Shown in pieces: positions 15,592 to 23,483 of a stretch of 48,868 bases of DNA. A program made the translations under genes and the position numbers. Each line of letters opens with the position of its first letter. Positions within the stretch are counted from its first letter, which is position 1. Where the stretch lies: the NCBI GenBank assembly GCA_001804415.1, contig MHGA01000014.1, positions 1-48,868 on the forward strand. The letters are read 5' to 3'. The DNA is from Candidatus Aquivivens invisus (GTDB lineage: Bacteria; Omnitrophota; Gorgyraeia; Aquiviventales; Aquiviventaceae). The notes beneath the pieces are model-generated. The model was not told where the DNA came from, ran no database searches, and saw nothing but the letters and a program-made list of their open reading frames with translations.

Positions 15592-17450
15592 CGCTCGATC
15601 TCCCCGCCGAGGAAGAACAAGGTGCCGGCCGTCGGAAAGCCCAGGACCTCTACGTACTTCCGGTCGAACAGGTTTTCCACGCGGCCGTAGAGTTTCAGGC
15701 GCTCCGTTGCCTGAAAGGTCAGCGCGGCATCGACCTTCATGTATCCCTTGGTCCGATGACGTCGATTCGTCGCTCGCTGTTCCTCTCGATGGTCCACAAG
15801 AATCGTGTCCATATGGAGGCGCCAGCGCGCGAGGAAATCGTAATCCAGGTTGAATCCCACGAGGTGCTTGGGGACGCGTACGAGCTCTTCCTTCGACGGC
15901 TCTTCCTCAGCATCGGTATAGGTCCAATTCACGGAGACATCAAGACCGGGCCTCGCCTGCCAACGGGTTTCTACTTCAAAGCCTTCTGTTTCCACTTCGT
16001 TGAGGTTTTGCGCTTCAGACCCGCCGCTGGCGGTCCGGCCCACTTGAATGAGCTGATCGACCTCGGTGCGAAACAGCGTCACCTCCGTCCGCAGATGCCC
16101 GTTCAACCAGTCCTGGCCCAGGCCCAGCTCGAACGTTCGGCTCTCCTCGGGAACTAAGTTGGAATTGCCGAAGTTTGGAAAGAACAGGTCGTTGAGGTCC
16201 GGCGCGCGGAAGCCCATGCTGAAACTTCCTCGTATCCGCGTGTCGGTTGCAGGAAGCCGGTACGAGGCCGACGTCTCGGCGGTGGTTTCGTGACCGAAGA
16301 CATTGTGCCGCAGGTGCCGAACGCCGCCGAGCAGCGTGAGCGGCTCAATCGGTTCCCATTGGTGTTGAAGGAACCACGCCCAGGTGACGATGGTTTTCTC
16401 AAATCCCGTGCTTTCGGCTTCGTCATCACGCAGCTCGAAACCGGTGGTCGTCAGACCGGCCGGCCCGACGTCGAGGCGGTTCACCCAATCCATGCCGAGG
16501 CGGGTGGTGTTGATGCGATCCTTCACAGGCTGTTGCGTCGTTCCGGGATCGTCGAGGTCGACGTCCAGCGTGTCGTCATCGTTAAGGAGGAATCGCAGCT
16601 CGGACTCCCACCCCTCCGAAGGGGTCATCGTAGCGGTGGTGCTGAGCGTGAGATGATTCCGTTCGATCACGCGATTCGATTCCGGACTGAATGCTCCGTC
16701 GTCGATCCCGACGCGGGAATCGTTGTGGTTCAGCGCCACGTCCAGATCGAGCCCATCCGCGGCGCGCCACCCGCCGGTGAAGGCCACGTGCGTTTGCTCG
16801 ACGTCATCACCCGTACTGAGACCCCGACTATCGAACCGCGTGACGCCGGTCGCATAGCGGAAGGGGCCCACCTCACCCTGGGTGGAGAGTGTCTCGCGCC
16901 ATGTCCGCAGCGTGCCGAATTCCTGCTGATATCTCAGCCGCGGCGCACCCTCGCCGCGCTTCGTCGTGATGTTGATGACGCCGCCGATCGCTTTCGAGCC
17001 GTACAAGGTGCTGGCAGAACCTCGCAGCACTTCGATACGCTCGATGAAATCCGCCGGCAGATTGGCGAAGTTAAACGATCCCAGGGTGGGGCTGGCCGCC
17101 TCTACGCCGTCGATGAGCACCAGTACCTGGTCATCACTTGATCCACGGATCACGGTGGACGTCGTCCGTCCGAACGAGCCGCTTCGTCGGACGTACACAC
17201 CAGGGACGTTGCGCAGGACTTCCAAGACCGTATCGGCACGCTGCGCTTGGATGTCCTCGCTCGTGACGACGCTGACCGACTTGGTGAGTTTGAGTCGCGG
17301 CACCTCTGACCGTGTCGCGGAGACCACCACCTCCTCCAGGCGAGGTGTGGAAGACCGTTCCTCCGTCCACGCCGGATTGGCAGTAAGCAGTAAGCAGTAA
17401 GCAGTAAGCAAGATGCCCAGGACCCATTGCTTCGCTGACGAGCGGTGCAT
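15588..17450 (-). CDS. btuB: TonB-dependent outer-membrane receptor, BtuB-like
   Basis: 620 residues. Signal peptide (about 1-28) ending ANPAWTEE, TonB-box-like LEEVVVSATR, plug domain with VLEVLRNVPGVYVRR and VLIDGVEAASP, IERIEVLRGSASTLYGSKAIGGVINI, then a 22-strand type barrel ending in an aromatic-rich segment (VLGFPTAGTLFFLGG). The cobalamin riboswitch directly upstream and the B12 neighbours indicate that it imports cobalamin or other corrinoids. ATG 17450 is chosen because AGGAGAA precedes it; the earlier in-frame start at 17519 lies inside the riboswitch. The signal peptide (LLTAYCLLLTA) is encoded by four heptanucleotide repeats. Confidence 0.92.
   Translation of the reverse strand: MHRSSAKQWVLGILLTAYCLLLTANPAWTEERSSTPRLEEVVVSATRSEVPRLKLTKSVSVVTSEDIQAQRADTVLEVLRNVPGVYVRRSGSFGRTTSTVIRGSSDDQVLVLIDGVEAASPTLGSFNFANLPADFIERIEVLRGSASTLYGSKAIGGVINITTKRGEGAPRLRYQQEFGTLRTWRETLSTQGEVGPFRYATGVTRFDSRGLSTGDDVEQTHVAFTGGWRAADGLDLDVALNHNDSRVGIDDGAFSPESNRVIERNHLTLSTTATMTPSEGWESELRFLLNDDDTLDVDLDDPGTTQQPVKDRINTTRLGMDWVNRLDVGPAGLTTTGFELRDDEAESTGFEKTIVTWAWFLQHQWEPIEPLTLLGGVRHLRHNVFGHETTAETSASYRLPATDTRIRGSFSMGFRAPDLNDLFFPNFGNSNLVPEESRTFELGLGQDWLNGHLRTEVTLFRTEVDQLIQVGRTASGGSEAQNLNEVETEGFEVETRWQARPGLDVSVNWTYTDAEEEPSKEELVRVPKHLVGFNLDYDFLARWRLHMDTILVDHREEQRATNRRHRTKGYMKVDAALTFQATERLKLYGRVENLFDRKYVEVLGFPTAGTLFFLGGEIER
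17381..17408. repeat. Heptanucleotide repeat, four CAGTAAG units, inside the btuB signal sequence
   Basis: Four exact copies of CAGTAAG (CTTACTG on the coding strand). Read in any frame they give the same cyclic heptapeptide of L, T, A, Y, C, L and L without a stop. One copy gained or lost would shift the btuB frame. Confidence 0.9.
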
Positions 17451-17479
17451 CGGTTCTCCTTTCCCCACGGAAAGACATC

Positions 17480-17655
17480 GGTGACTCCCGGCCAATCGGT
17501 CTCCTGGCTCACCGGACACCTTTGCGCCTTCCCATCCCCCCTAGATTTGCTTCGCAAATCTAAACAGGGGGGACAGTGGCTTCTGCAAAGGGAATGCCTC
17601 GGATTACAGTTGCGGGGCAGCGCTCGATTTCCACGAGCTTCCCGTGATTGGTCAG
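17480..17655 (-). ncRNA. Cobalamin riboswitch upstream of btuB
   Basis: On the minus strand the conserved core runs CACGGGAAGC, then GCCCCGCAACTGTAATCC, GCCACTG, GGGAAGGCGC and the kissing-loop hairpin GAGCCAGGAGACCGATTGGCC. A variable peripheral stem carries six C and six G around AGATTTGCGAAGCAAATCT. The 5' end begins at the cbiA stop codon (17652), leaving no room for a promoter in a gap, so it probably acts on readthrough or on a promoter within cbiA. The btuB ribosome binding site lies 15-30 nt after the last hairpin, suggesting translational control. Confidence 0.92.
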
Positions 17656-19067
17656 GGTATTTCGACCCGACGGCTCCTCCTTCGTTGTTGCTGTTGCCAT
17701 TGATGCGCGGCCGCCACAAATCTCCGCGCCCATCGCACATTCGTCAGAAAGTGGACGTGCAGATACGACGCCAGGAGGTTCCCCCTGGCGAATCCCTCCA
17801 ATCGACGCGGAACATTCCGGCGCACGATGGTGTAGGCGGCTTCACGAGCCCTCAGCGGGTGGTCCCACGTGGAGTAATGAAACTCGTGCCCCTTGATGCG
17901 ATCGTTGGCCTGCGCCAGGATCGTGGATCGTCGGGGGATGATGGTGGCATACCCAAACGGTTGCAGTCGCTTGGTCATCCGGATGGCACCCGGCAGGACC
18001 CCGACCATCCGGTGGGACCGTCCTTCGAGATCGACGAGACGCTGGGCCAAATACATCAATCCTCCGCATTCGGCATACGTCGGCATGCCGGATCTCACCG
18101 CACGCTTCAACGAGTGGAGGAGCGGACGATTCGCCGCCAGTTGTCGCGCAAACACCTCCGGAAACCCTCCGCCCAGGTAGAGGGCATCAAGGTCATCGGG
18201 CAGGTAAAGGTCCTCCAATGGGCTGAATGGAATCAGCTCCGCGCCGCAGGCGGCAAGGACGTCGAGGTTGTCCTGGTAATAAAAATGAAACGCGCGATCC
18301 CGTGCCATCCCGATCCGCACGCGGGGTTGAGCGCGTCGCGAACCTTTCCAGGGGGCGACGATCTCAGCTAGGGGCGGGGCGCTGGCGGCTACACGGACGA
18401 CTCGAGCCAGATCGACGGTCTCGCGCATGAGGGAGGCGAGCCGATCCAGGGTGGCAGCACGTGGCCCTTGTTCCTGAGAGGGGACGAGCCCGAGATGCCG
18501 TTCGGGGATGGCGATGGTCGCCTCGTGGGGGACATACCCGAGGACGGCGACGCCTGGAACGCGACGCAGCGTGCGGCGCAACAACTGAAAGTGGCGTTCG
18601 TTGACTCGGTTGACAATCACTCCGGCGAGATGGACGCCAGGATCAAACTCGCGATACCCTGTGACGATCGCCCCCACCGAGCGGGCCATGTGGCTGCCGT
18701 CGACGACGAGGACCACCGGCGCCTTGAGGAGTTTGGCAACCTCCGCCGTGCTCCCGCGCTCTGTCGTCGCCCCGTACCCGTCAAACATCCCCATGACCCC
18801 TTCAATGACGGCCACCGAGGCCGCGCGGCTGGCATCTTGAAACACCCCCTGCATGGTCCGGGGTGACAGCAGCCAGGTGTCAAGGTTGCGGACAGGCCGC
18901 TGCGCCGCACGCTCAAGATGCGTGGGATCGAGATAATCCGGACCCACCTTGAACGGTTGCACGGTCATCCCTTGACGGCGGAGTGCCGCGATCAGCCCCA
19001 TCGCGACGGTCGTCTTCCCGACGCCGCTGTGCGTGCCGGCGATGATTATCCGAGGGAGGCGAACCAT
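17652..19067 (-). CDS. cbiA: Cobyrinic acid a,c-diamide synthase (CbiA/CobB)
   Basis: 471 residues. Glutamine-dependent amidation of cobyrinic (or hydrogenobyrinic) acid at carboxylates a and c, using ATP. The N-terminal dethiobiotin-synthetase-like domain has the P-loop GTHSGVGKTT (11-20) and VGPDYLDP; the C-terminal glutamine amidotransferase domain has the nucleophile in YAECGGLMYLA. ATG 19067 overlaps the cbiB 3' end by 22 bp; the reading frame stays open upstream, but that part is antisense-like sequence overlapping cbiB. Its stop overlaps the 5' edge of the second riboswitch. The C-terminus is Q/R rich (HQWQQQQRRRSRR). Confidence 0.93.
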   Translation of the reverse strand: MVRLPRIIIAGTHSGVGKTTVAMGLIAALRRQGMTVQPFKVGPDYLDPTHLERAAQRPVRNLDTWLLSPRTMQGVFQDASRAASVAVIEGVMGMFDGYGATTERGSTAEVAKLLKAPVVLVVDGSHMARSVGAIVTGYREFDPGVHLAGVIVNRVNERHFQLLRRTLRRVPGVAVLGYVPHEATIAIPERHLGLVPSQEQGPRAATLDRLASLMRETVDLARVVRVAASAPPLAEIVAPWKGSRRAQPRVRIGMARDRAFHFYYQDNLDVLAACGAELIPFSPLEDLYLPDDLDALYLGGGFPEVFARQLAANRPLLHSLKRAVRSGMPTYAECGGLMYLAQRLVDLEGRSHRMVGVLPGAIRMTKRLQPFGYATIIPRRSTILAQANDRIKGHEFHYSTWDHPLRAREAAYTIVRRNVPRRLEGFARGNLLASYLHVHFLTNVRWARRFVAAAHQWQQQQRRRSRRVEIP

Positions 19068-20014
19068 AGGCTCTTCAGCGCAACGGCCCCGAGCGCCATG
19101 CCCCAGCCGACGAATGAGGCCGCGTACATCAGTCGGATCGCGTCTCGAATGCGCGCCGGTTCCAGCGGCTGGTTCGGCGCACCGAGAAACGGCATGGTCA
19201 CCGGCTGGCCCTGATACCAATTGGTCCCACCGAGACGGACCCCTAACGCGCCTGCCAGCGCGCCTTCCGGGATGCCGGCATTGGGCACGGTTCCGTCCGG
19301 CTGCACCCAGGCGGCCCTCCAACTGTCCCGCACGCGAAACCGACACCACCACGCCGCCAGGGTGAAAACCGGCGCAGACCATCGAGCCGGCAACCAATTG
19401 GCCAGCGTATCGAGCTTCGCCGCAGCCCATCCGAATCTGATGTAGCGGGCGGAGCGATGGCCGACCATCGAATCCAGGGTGTTGATCGCTTTATAGGCCA
19501 CGGCCCCCGGCACGCCGCCGATGACAAACCAGAAGAGCGGAGCCAGGATGCCATCGAGCGTGCTTTCCGCGATCGTTTCCAGCGCGGCGCGGACAATCTC
19601 CGCGCGATCAAGCTGCTGCGTGTCCCGTCCGACGATCCGCGCGACTCGTCGGCGCGCCAACGGCACATCGCCAGCTTCAAGAGCGCTGAAGACCTTCCAG
19701 CTTTCACGGGCCAGGTCTCGGATTGAAAGGCACGTGAACAGCAACGTGGCGGCCATCGCCAACCCTGCCCACGGCGATTGCGCGCTGCAGAACTTGAGGA
19801 GCCACGAGGTGGCGACCGTGCTGCCGCCTACGACCGCGCTGACCAATACGACCCCCGCCGCTCGCTCCCACGGCATGACGGCGCGCAGGATCCGCTCACC
19901 CCAGGCGATGGCGGCGCCCATCCCCCGGATCGGGTGCGGCATCGCCGGGGGATCGCCGATCGCAAGGTCTGCCGCATACGCGAGCGCCAACGTGGTCACG
20001 TCACCGGGCACCAT
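19046..20014 (-). CDS. cbiB: Adenosylcobinamide-phosphate synthase CbiB
   Basis: 322-residue inner-membrane protein that attaches aminopropanol (or its phosphate) to adenosylcobyric acid. Family motifs are AADLAIGDPPAMPHPIRGMG, ESTLDGILAPLFWF, KAINTLDSMVGHR and NAGIPEGALAGALGVRLGG. Several hydrophobic helices are present. ATG 20014 overlaps the cobQ stop by 14 bp, and the 3' end overlaps cbiA by 22 bp, so the three are translationally coupled. Confidence 0.93.
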   Translation of the reverse strand: MVPGDVTTLALAYAADLAIGDPPAMPHPIRGMGAAIAWGERILRAVMPWERAAGVVLVSAVVGGSTVATSWLLKFCSAQSPWAGLAMAATLLFTCLSIRDLARESWKVFSALEAGDVPLARRRVARIVGRDTQQLDRAEIVRAALETIAESTLDGILAPLFWFVIGGVPGAVAYKAINTLDSMVGHRSARYIRFGWAAAKLDTLANWLPARWSAPVFTLAAWWCRFRVRDSWRAAWVQPDGTVPNAGIPEGALAGALGVRLGGTNWYQGQPVTMPFLGAPNQPLEPARIRDAIRLMYAASFVGWGMALGAVALKSLWFASLG

Positions 20015-21545
20015 CCAAGCCGATCACCTGGTAGAGGGCTTTGAGATTGAGATGCTCTCGGACGACGGCCGCGAGACGATCGTACGCGAGGGCTGACTGC
20101 GCCTCATTCGAGGGTGGAAGCGGCGGAAGACCACGGCGCTGCCGCAGCCGATTGAGCCACCATCGACGGAACGCCGGCGTCTCAAAGAGGCCATGCAGGT
20201 ACGTCCCCCACACGCGTCCATCCTCGGAACGAAGACCGTCCTCATCGTGAGCGGGTTGGTTGGATCGTTGCGTGATCTGCACGACTGGACGCCTCACCCT
20301 GGGTGGCTCTCCTCGACCCATGTGGATTTCATAGCCGACCACCGGCAAGCCGCTGTCCACATGGATGCCGCGGACGTGGCAGACAGCTTTCTCCCGATGG
20401 AAGCGGGTGTCGAGCGGCAACCACCCCAATCCTTCCACCTCGGCCGTCGTGGCTTCGAGGAGGTCGGGGTCGAGGAGGCGTCGCCCCAACATCTGAAATC
20501 CTCCGCAAATCCCGATCACTTCGCCTCCAGCCTCTCGGCAGCGGTGGAGGTAGCCATCGAGCTGTCGCTGCCGGACGAACGACAAGTCGGCCGCCGTACT
20601 CTTCGTGCCCGGCAAAATGATCGCATCCGGAAGCGCGGCGTCCGGCGGTGGGGCGTCAAGAAATTGCAGATGGACATCCGGCTCCCTCCTGAGGGCGTCG
20701 AAGTCGGTGAAATTGCTCATGCGGGGGAGACGGACGACGTGGATGGTCAACGCTCGCCTCTGCGAAGTCCCGCCTGTGGCGGGACGAAGCAGGGCGCCGT
20801 TGGAAGGGAACTGAGCCGGGCGATGCGGGAGCGAATCTTCCTCGGCAAGGTCGAGATCGTGCAGATACGGCAGCACGCCGAAGACCGGTCGTCGATATTT
20901 CTCCTCCAACCACTGAAGCCCGGAGGTCAGGAGCGTGGGGTCGCCGCGGAATTTGTTGATGACAAACCCACGTACCAATTCGCGCTCCGATTCGTCAAGG
21001 AGTTCCATGGTGCCCACCAACTGGGCGAACACGCCGCCGCGGTCGATGTCACCGACGAGCACAACCGGCGCATTGAGCTGCTTGGCCACCCACATGTTGA
21101 CGAGGTCGTCCGCCTTCAGATTAATTTCTGCGGGGCTCCCGGCGCCTTCGATGACCAGGATGTCGGTCTGGCGACGCAATGCCTCAAGCGACTGCGTGAT
21201 GACGTGGAGCAGCGTTGGCTTGTAGGCCTGGTACTCACGCGCGGTCATGGTGCCGACGGGTTTGCCAAGCACCACGACTTGAGCGCCGACGTCGGTCATC
21301 GGCTTCAGGAGGATAGGATTCATCAAGACCGATGGCGCGATGCCGGCGGCTTTGGCTTGCTCCGACTGCGCGCGGCTGATTTCGCCGCCGTCGGGCGTCA
21401 CGTCCGAATTGTTGGACATGTTTTGCGCCTTGAAGGGGGCGACCCGATAGCCGTCCTGCGCGAAGATCCGACACAAGGCGGTTGCGAGGACGCTCTTACC
21501 GACGTCCGAGCCCGTCCCTTGAATCATGATCGCTTTAGCGCGCAT
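20001..21545 (-). CDS. cobQ: Cobyric acid synthase
   Basis: 514 residues. Amidates carboxylates b, d, e and g of adenosylcobyrinic acid a,c-diamide. P-loop GTGSDVGKS (10-18), QNMSNNSDVTPDGGEISRAQ region, and a C-terminal amidotransferase domain with GICGGFQMLG and GTYLHGLFE. Between the domains the usual link to RLPRMSNFTDFDAL is lengthened by residues including ALLRPATGGTSQRR, encoded by the palindrome at 20760-20792. Its ATG overlaps the 3' end of the aminotransferase gene by 11 bp. Confidence 0.95.
   Translation of the reverse strand: MRAKAIMIQGTGSDVGKSVLATALCRIFAQDGYRVAPFKAQNMSNNSDVTPDGGEISRAQSEQAKAAGIAPSVLMNPILLKPMTDVGAQVVVLGKPVGTMTAREYQAYKPTLLHVITQSLEALRRQTDILVIEGAGSPAEINLKADDLVNMWVAKQLNAPVVLVGDIDRGGVFAQLVGTMELLDESERELVRGFVINKFRGDPTLLTSGLQWLEEKYRRPVFGVLPYLHDLDLAEEDSLPHRPAQFPSNGALLRPATGGTSQRRALTIHVVRLPRMSNFTDFDALRREPDVHLQFLDAPPPDAALPDAIILPGTKSTAADLSFVRQRQLDGYLHRCREAGGEVIGICGGFQMLGRRLLDPDLLEATTAEVEGLGWLPLDTRFHREKAVCHVRGIHVDSGLPVVGYEIHMGRGEPPRVRRPVVQITQRSNQPAHDEDGLRSEDGRVWGTYLHGLFETPAFRRWWLNRLRQRRGLPPLPPSNEAQSALAYDRLAAVVREHLNLKALYQVIGLDGAR
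20760..20792. repeat. Palindrome inside cobQ
   Basis: CTGC-GAA-GTCCCGCC, loop TGT, GGCGGGAC-GAA-GCAG: a stem of 8 plus 4 bp with a symmetrical GAA/GAA internal loop. It lies in frame in the linker between the two CobQ domains. Confidence 0.7.
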
Positions 21546-22743
21546 TTTGCGATTCTTTTACTGGCCACGGGTCCTGCCGCGTCGCTTCGCCAGCAGCCTC
21601 CGGGCTCAAACAGTTCGCCTTCGGCTCACAACTCGCGCGGAGGCTGTGGCTGCGCGCCGCGTCACCCGTGGCCAGGATATTGTGAAGGGCCGCGATCAGG
21701 CGGGCGTTGTCCTCAGGCGTTCGGACGCCGATGCGGATGAAGCGACCCGGCTCAAGGCCGGTGAAATCGTCACAGGTGCGCACCGCGCAGCCCTGCTGCG
21801 CCAGGCGCGCGCAGAGTTCAGAGGAACTCAGGGACGAGGTGGTGAGCTTGCACAAGATGAAGTTGGCATCTGAAGGAAACGGACGCAGGCCGGGCAGCCC
21901 GCGCAGACCGGCGGCGCAGTGCTCCACCGCCTGCCTGATGAGCCGCCGACAGCGAGCGACATAGGCCGTCTCCGTGACCACCTGCGCGCCCACGTCGATC
22001 GCAAACGTGTTCAGGGGCCAGGCGGATTGATGGGCTCGAAGCCGTTCCACGAGCGTCGGTGAAGCCAACAGGTACCCCACCCGAAGCCCGGGGATCGCAA
22101 AGAGCTTGGTCAGTGACCGCAGGACAATCAGCTGCGTGAAGCGTGGCACGGCGTCGGCCACGCTGATCTGTTCCGGCGCCTCGCTCCATTCCACAAACGC
22201 TTCATCTACGACCAAGACCGTGCGCGTCTCTTCACATCGTGCGGCCAATGCGAGGAGGCGTTCGCCGGAGACCGCCACCCCCGTCGGGTTGTTCGGATTG
22301 CAGAGCCACACGACATCGATCCCATCCAGCGGGGGCAACCACCCCTCGAGCGTCTCAGGCCAGCAGAACCCGTCGGCTTCCCGGCTGACCACATATCGGA
22401 TGTCAGCTCCTACCTGGTCGAGCGCCCACTCATACTCGGTGAACGTGGGGGCGATGACCAGGGCCGTGCGGGGTCGAAGGGCCTGGGTGAGTAAGGGAAT
22501 CAGCTCAGCCGAACCGTTCGCCGGCAGAATTGATTCCATCGGGAGGTGGTGGACATCGGCGACGGCCTGACGCAAGCGTTGGGCCTGTGGATCGGGGTAG
22601 CGCCGGATCGCCTCAAGACTCGAGAGAATCGTGGCACGCACGCTCTCTGGAGGGTCGAAGGGATTCACGTCCACGCTGAAGTCCAACAAGGCGCCTGCAG
22701 CGCCCCCGTGAATCCTCTGGCGAGTCGGCGTCGCGAGGGTCAT
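21535..22743 (-). CDS. cobD: Threonine-phosphate decarboxylase-type aminotransferase (CobC/CobD)
   Basis: 402 residues. PLP enzyme of fold type I that in this setting makes (R)-1-amino-2-propanol phosphate from threonine phosphate. Motifs: LDFSVDVNPFDPP, PANGSAELIPLL, WLCNPNNPTGV, VVDEAFVEW, and the PLP lysine in SLTKLFAIPGLRVGYL. ATG 22743 forms an ATGA overlap with cobS. The catalytic domain should end near LIAALHNILATG; about 40 further residues follow, encoded by a 115-bp nested palindrome (21561-21675). The symbols cobC and cobD are both used for this family. Confidence 0.9.
   Translation of the reverse strand: MTLATPTRQRIHGGAAGALLDFSVDVNPFDPPESVRATILSSLEAIRRYPDPQAQRLRQAVADVHHLPMESILPANGSAELIPLLTQALRPRTALVIAPTFTEYEWALDQVGADIRYVVSREADGFCWPETLEGWLPPLDGIDVVWLCNPNNPTGVAVSGERLLALAARCEETRTVLVVDEAFVEWSEAPEQISVADAVPRFTQLIVLRSLTKLFAIPGLRVGYLLASPTLVERLRAHQSAWPLNTFAIDVGAQVVTETAYVARCRRLIRQAVEHCAAGLRGLPGLRPFPSDANFILCKLTTSSLSSSELCARLAQQGCAVRTCDDFTGLEPGRFIRIGVRTPEDNARLIAALHNILATGDAARSHSLRASCEPKANCLSPEAAGEATRQDPWPVKESQNAR
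21561..21675. repeat. Large nested palindrome in the cobC/D 3' coding end
   Basis: CTGGCCACGGG (21561-21571) pairs perfectly with CCCGTGGCCAG (21665-21675). Inside, CAGCCTCCG (21594-21602) pairs with CGGAGGCTG (21638-21646), and the centre folds as AGTT-CGCC-TTC-GGCT-AACT. It encodes most of the extra C-terminal tail of the aminotransferase. Confidence 0.75.
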
Positions 22744-23483
22744 CGTCCAAGCCACATGACGCCGCAGCACAGCACGACCGATTCCACGATTTCCCCGGCA
22801 GCGCCCAGCGCGTCACCGGTGATGCCGCCGAGGGTGCGGAAGAACAGGGCACGCAAGAGCAACGCCACGGCGCTGGCCAGACCCAACAGACCCAGGCCGA
22901 CTCGGCGTGCGATCAGCCAGGACAGCGTGAGCGCGATGGTGAGCGCGATGAGGAGCGACCGGAGTGTCGCGTGACGCACGAACGACGCCGCGGTGCCTCC
23001 ATTGGTGCGGGCGTAGGGAAGGGTTGTGCCAAGAACCACCATGGCGTATCGAGCCACACAGGGCGCCAACAGCAGCGAGGGGGCGAGGGCTGAGGGGGCC
23101 AGACTGTGGATCATGGTGAATTTCAGGAGGAGCTGCAGATTGACGCCGATGACCGCCATGGTGCCGAGATGCGGATCTTTCATGATGCGCAACCGATCCA
23201 TCGGGGTACGGCCACCGTACAATCCGTCGCACACATCCGCCAGGCCGTCCAGATGCAACGCGCCGGTGATGAGGACCCACAGGCCGAGCAGCAGGGCGGT
23301 GGTGGCCATCGGAGGCATCCATCGTGCAAGCGCCTGATGCGCCCCGACGAGGATCGAGCCGATCAGCAGACCGATCAACGGAAACCAGATCCAGGAACGA
23401 CCGAACGCCACGTCGCTCGGCGTCGATCGAGGTCCGACCGGCAAGATCGTCAGGCAGCCCAGCGCCAGCCGGAGACTCTCCAT
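22740..23483 (-). CDS. cobS: Adenosylcobinamide-GDP ribazoletransferase (cobalamin synthase)
   Basis: 247-residue membrane enzyme that joins adenosylcobinamide-GDP and alpha-ribazole. The metal-binding motif HLDGLADVCDGLYGG and GRTPMDRLRIMKDPHLGTMA are present, with six or so hydrophobic helices. ATG 23483 overlaps the cobT stop as ATGA; the stop overlaps the start of the aminotransferase gene in the same way. Confidence 0.95.
   Translation of the reverse strand: MESLRLALGCLTILPVGPRSTPSDVAFGRSWIWFPLIGLLIGSILVGAHQALARWMPPMATTALLLGLWVLITGALHLDGLADVCDGLYGGRTPMDRLRIMKDPHLGTMAVIGVNLQLLLKFTMIHSLAPSALAPSLLLAPCVARYAMVVLGTTLPYARTNGGTAASFVRHATLRSLLIALTIALTLSWLIARRVGLGLLGLASAVALLLRALFFRTLGGITGDALGAAGEIVESVVLCCGVMWLGR

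Noticed and set aside
17451-17519. Longer btuB reading from 17519
   Set aside because: It lies in the riboswitch, and a good ribosome binding site precedes ATG 17450, where the signal peptide begins.
17535-17575. Separate terminator hairpin before btuB
   Set aside because: It is the variable peripheral stem of the cobalamin riboswitch, and no T-tract follows.
19068-19430. Upstream extension of cbiA giving a 592-residue protein
   Set aside because: The added part is low-complexity R/G/A-rich sequence lying over cbiB codons; the family begins at MVRLPRIIIAG, so ATG 19067 was used.
20193-21740. 515-codon plus-strand open frame
   Set aside because: Antisense to cobQ throughout; its residues show no family pattern and are explained by GC-rich codon use on the real strand.
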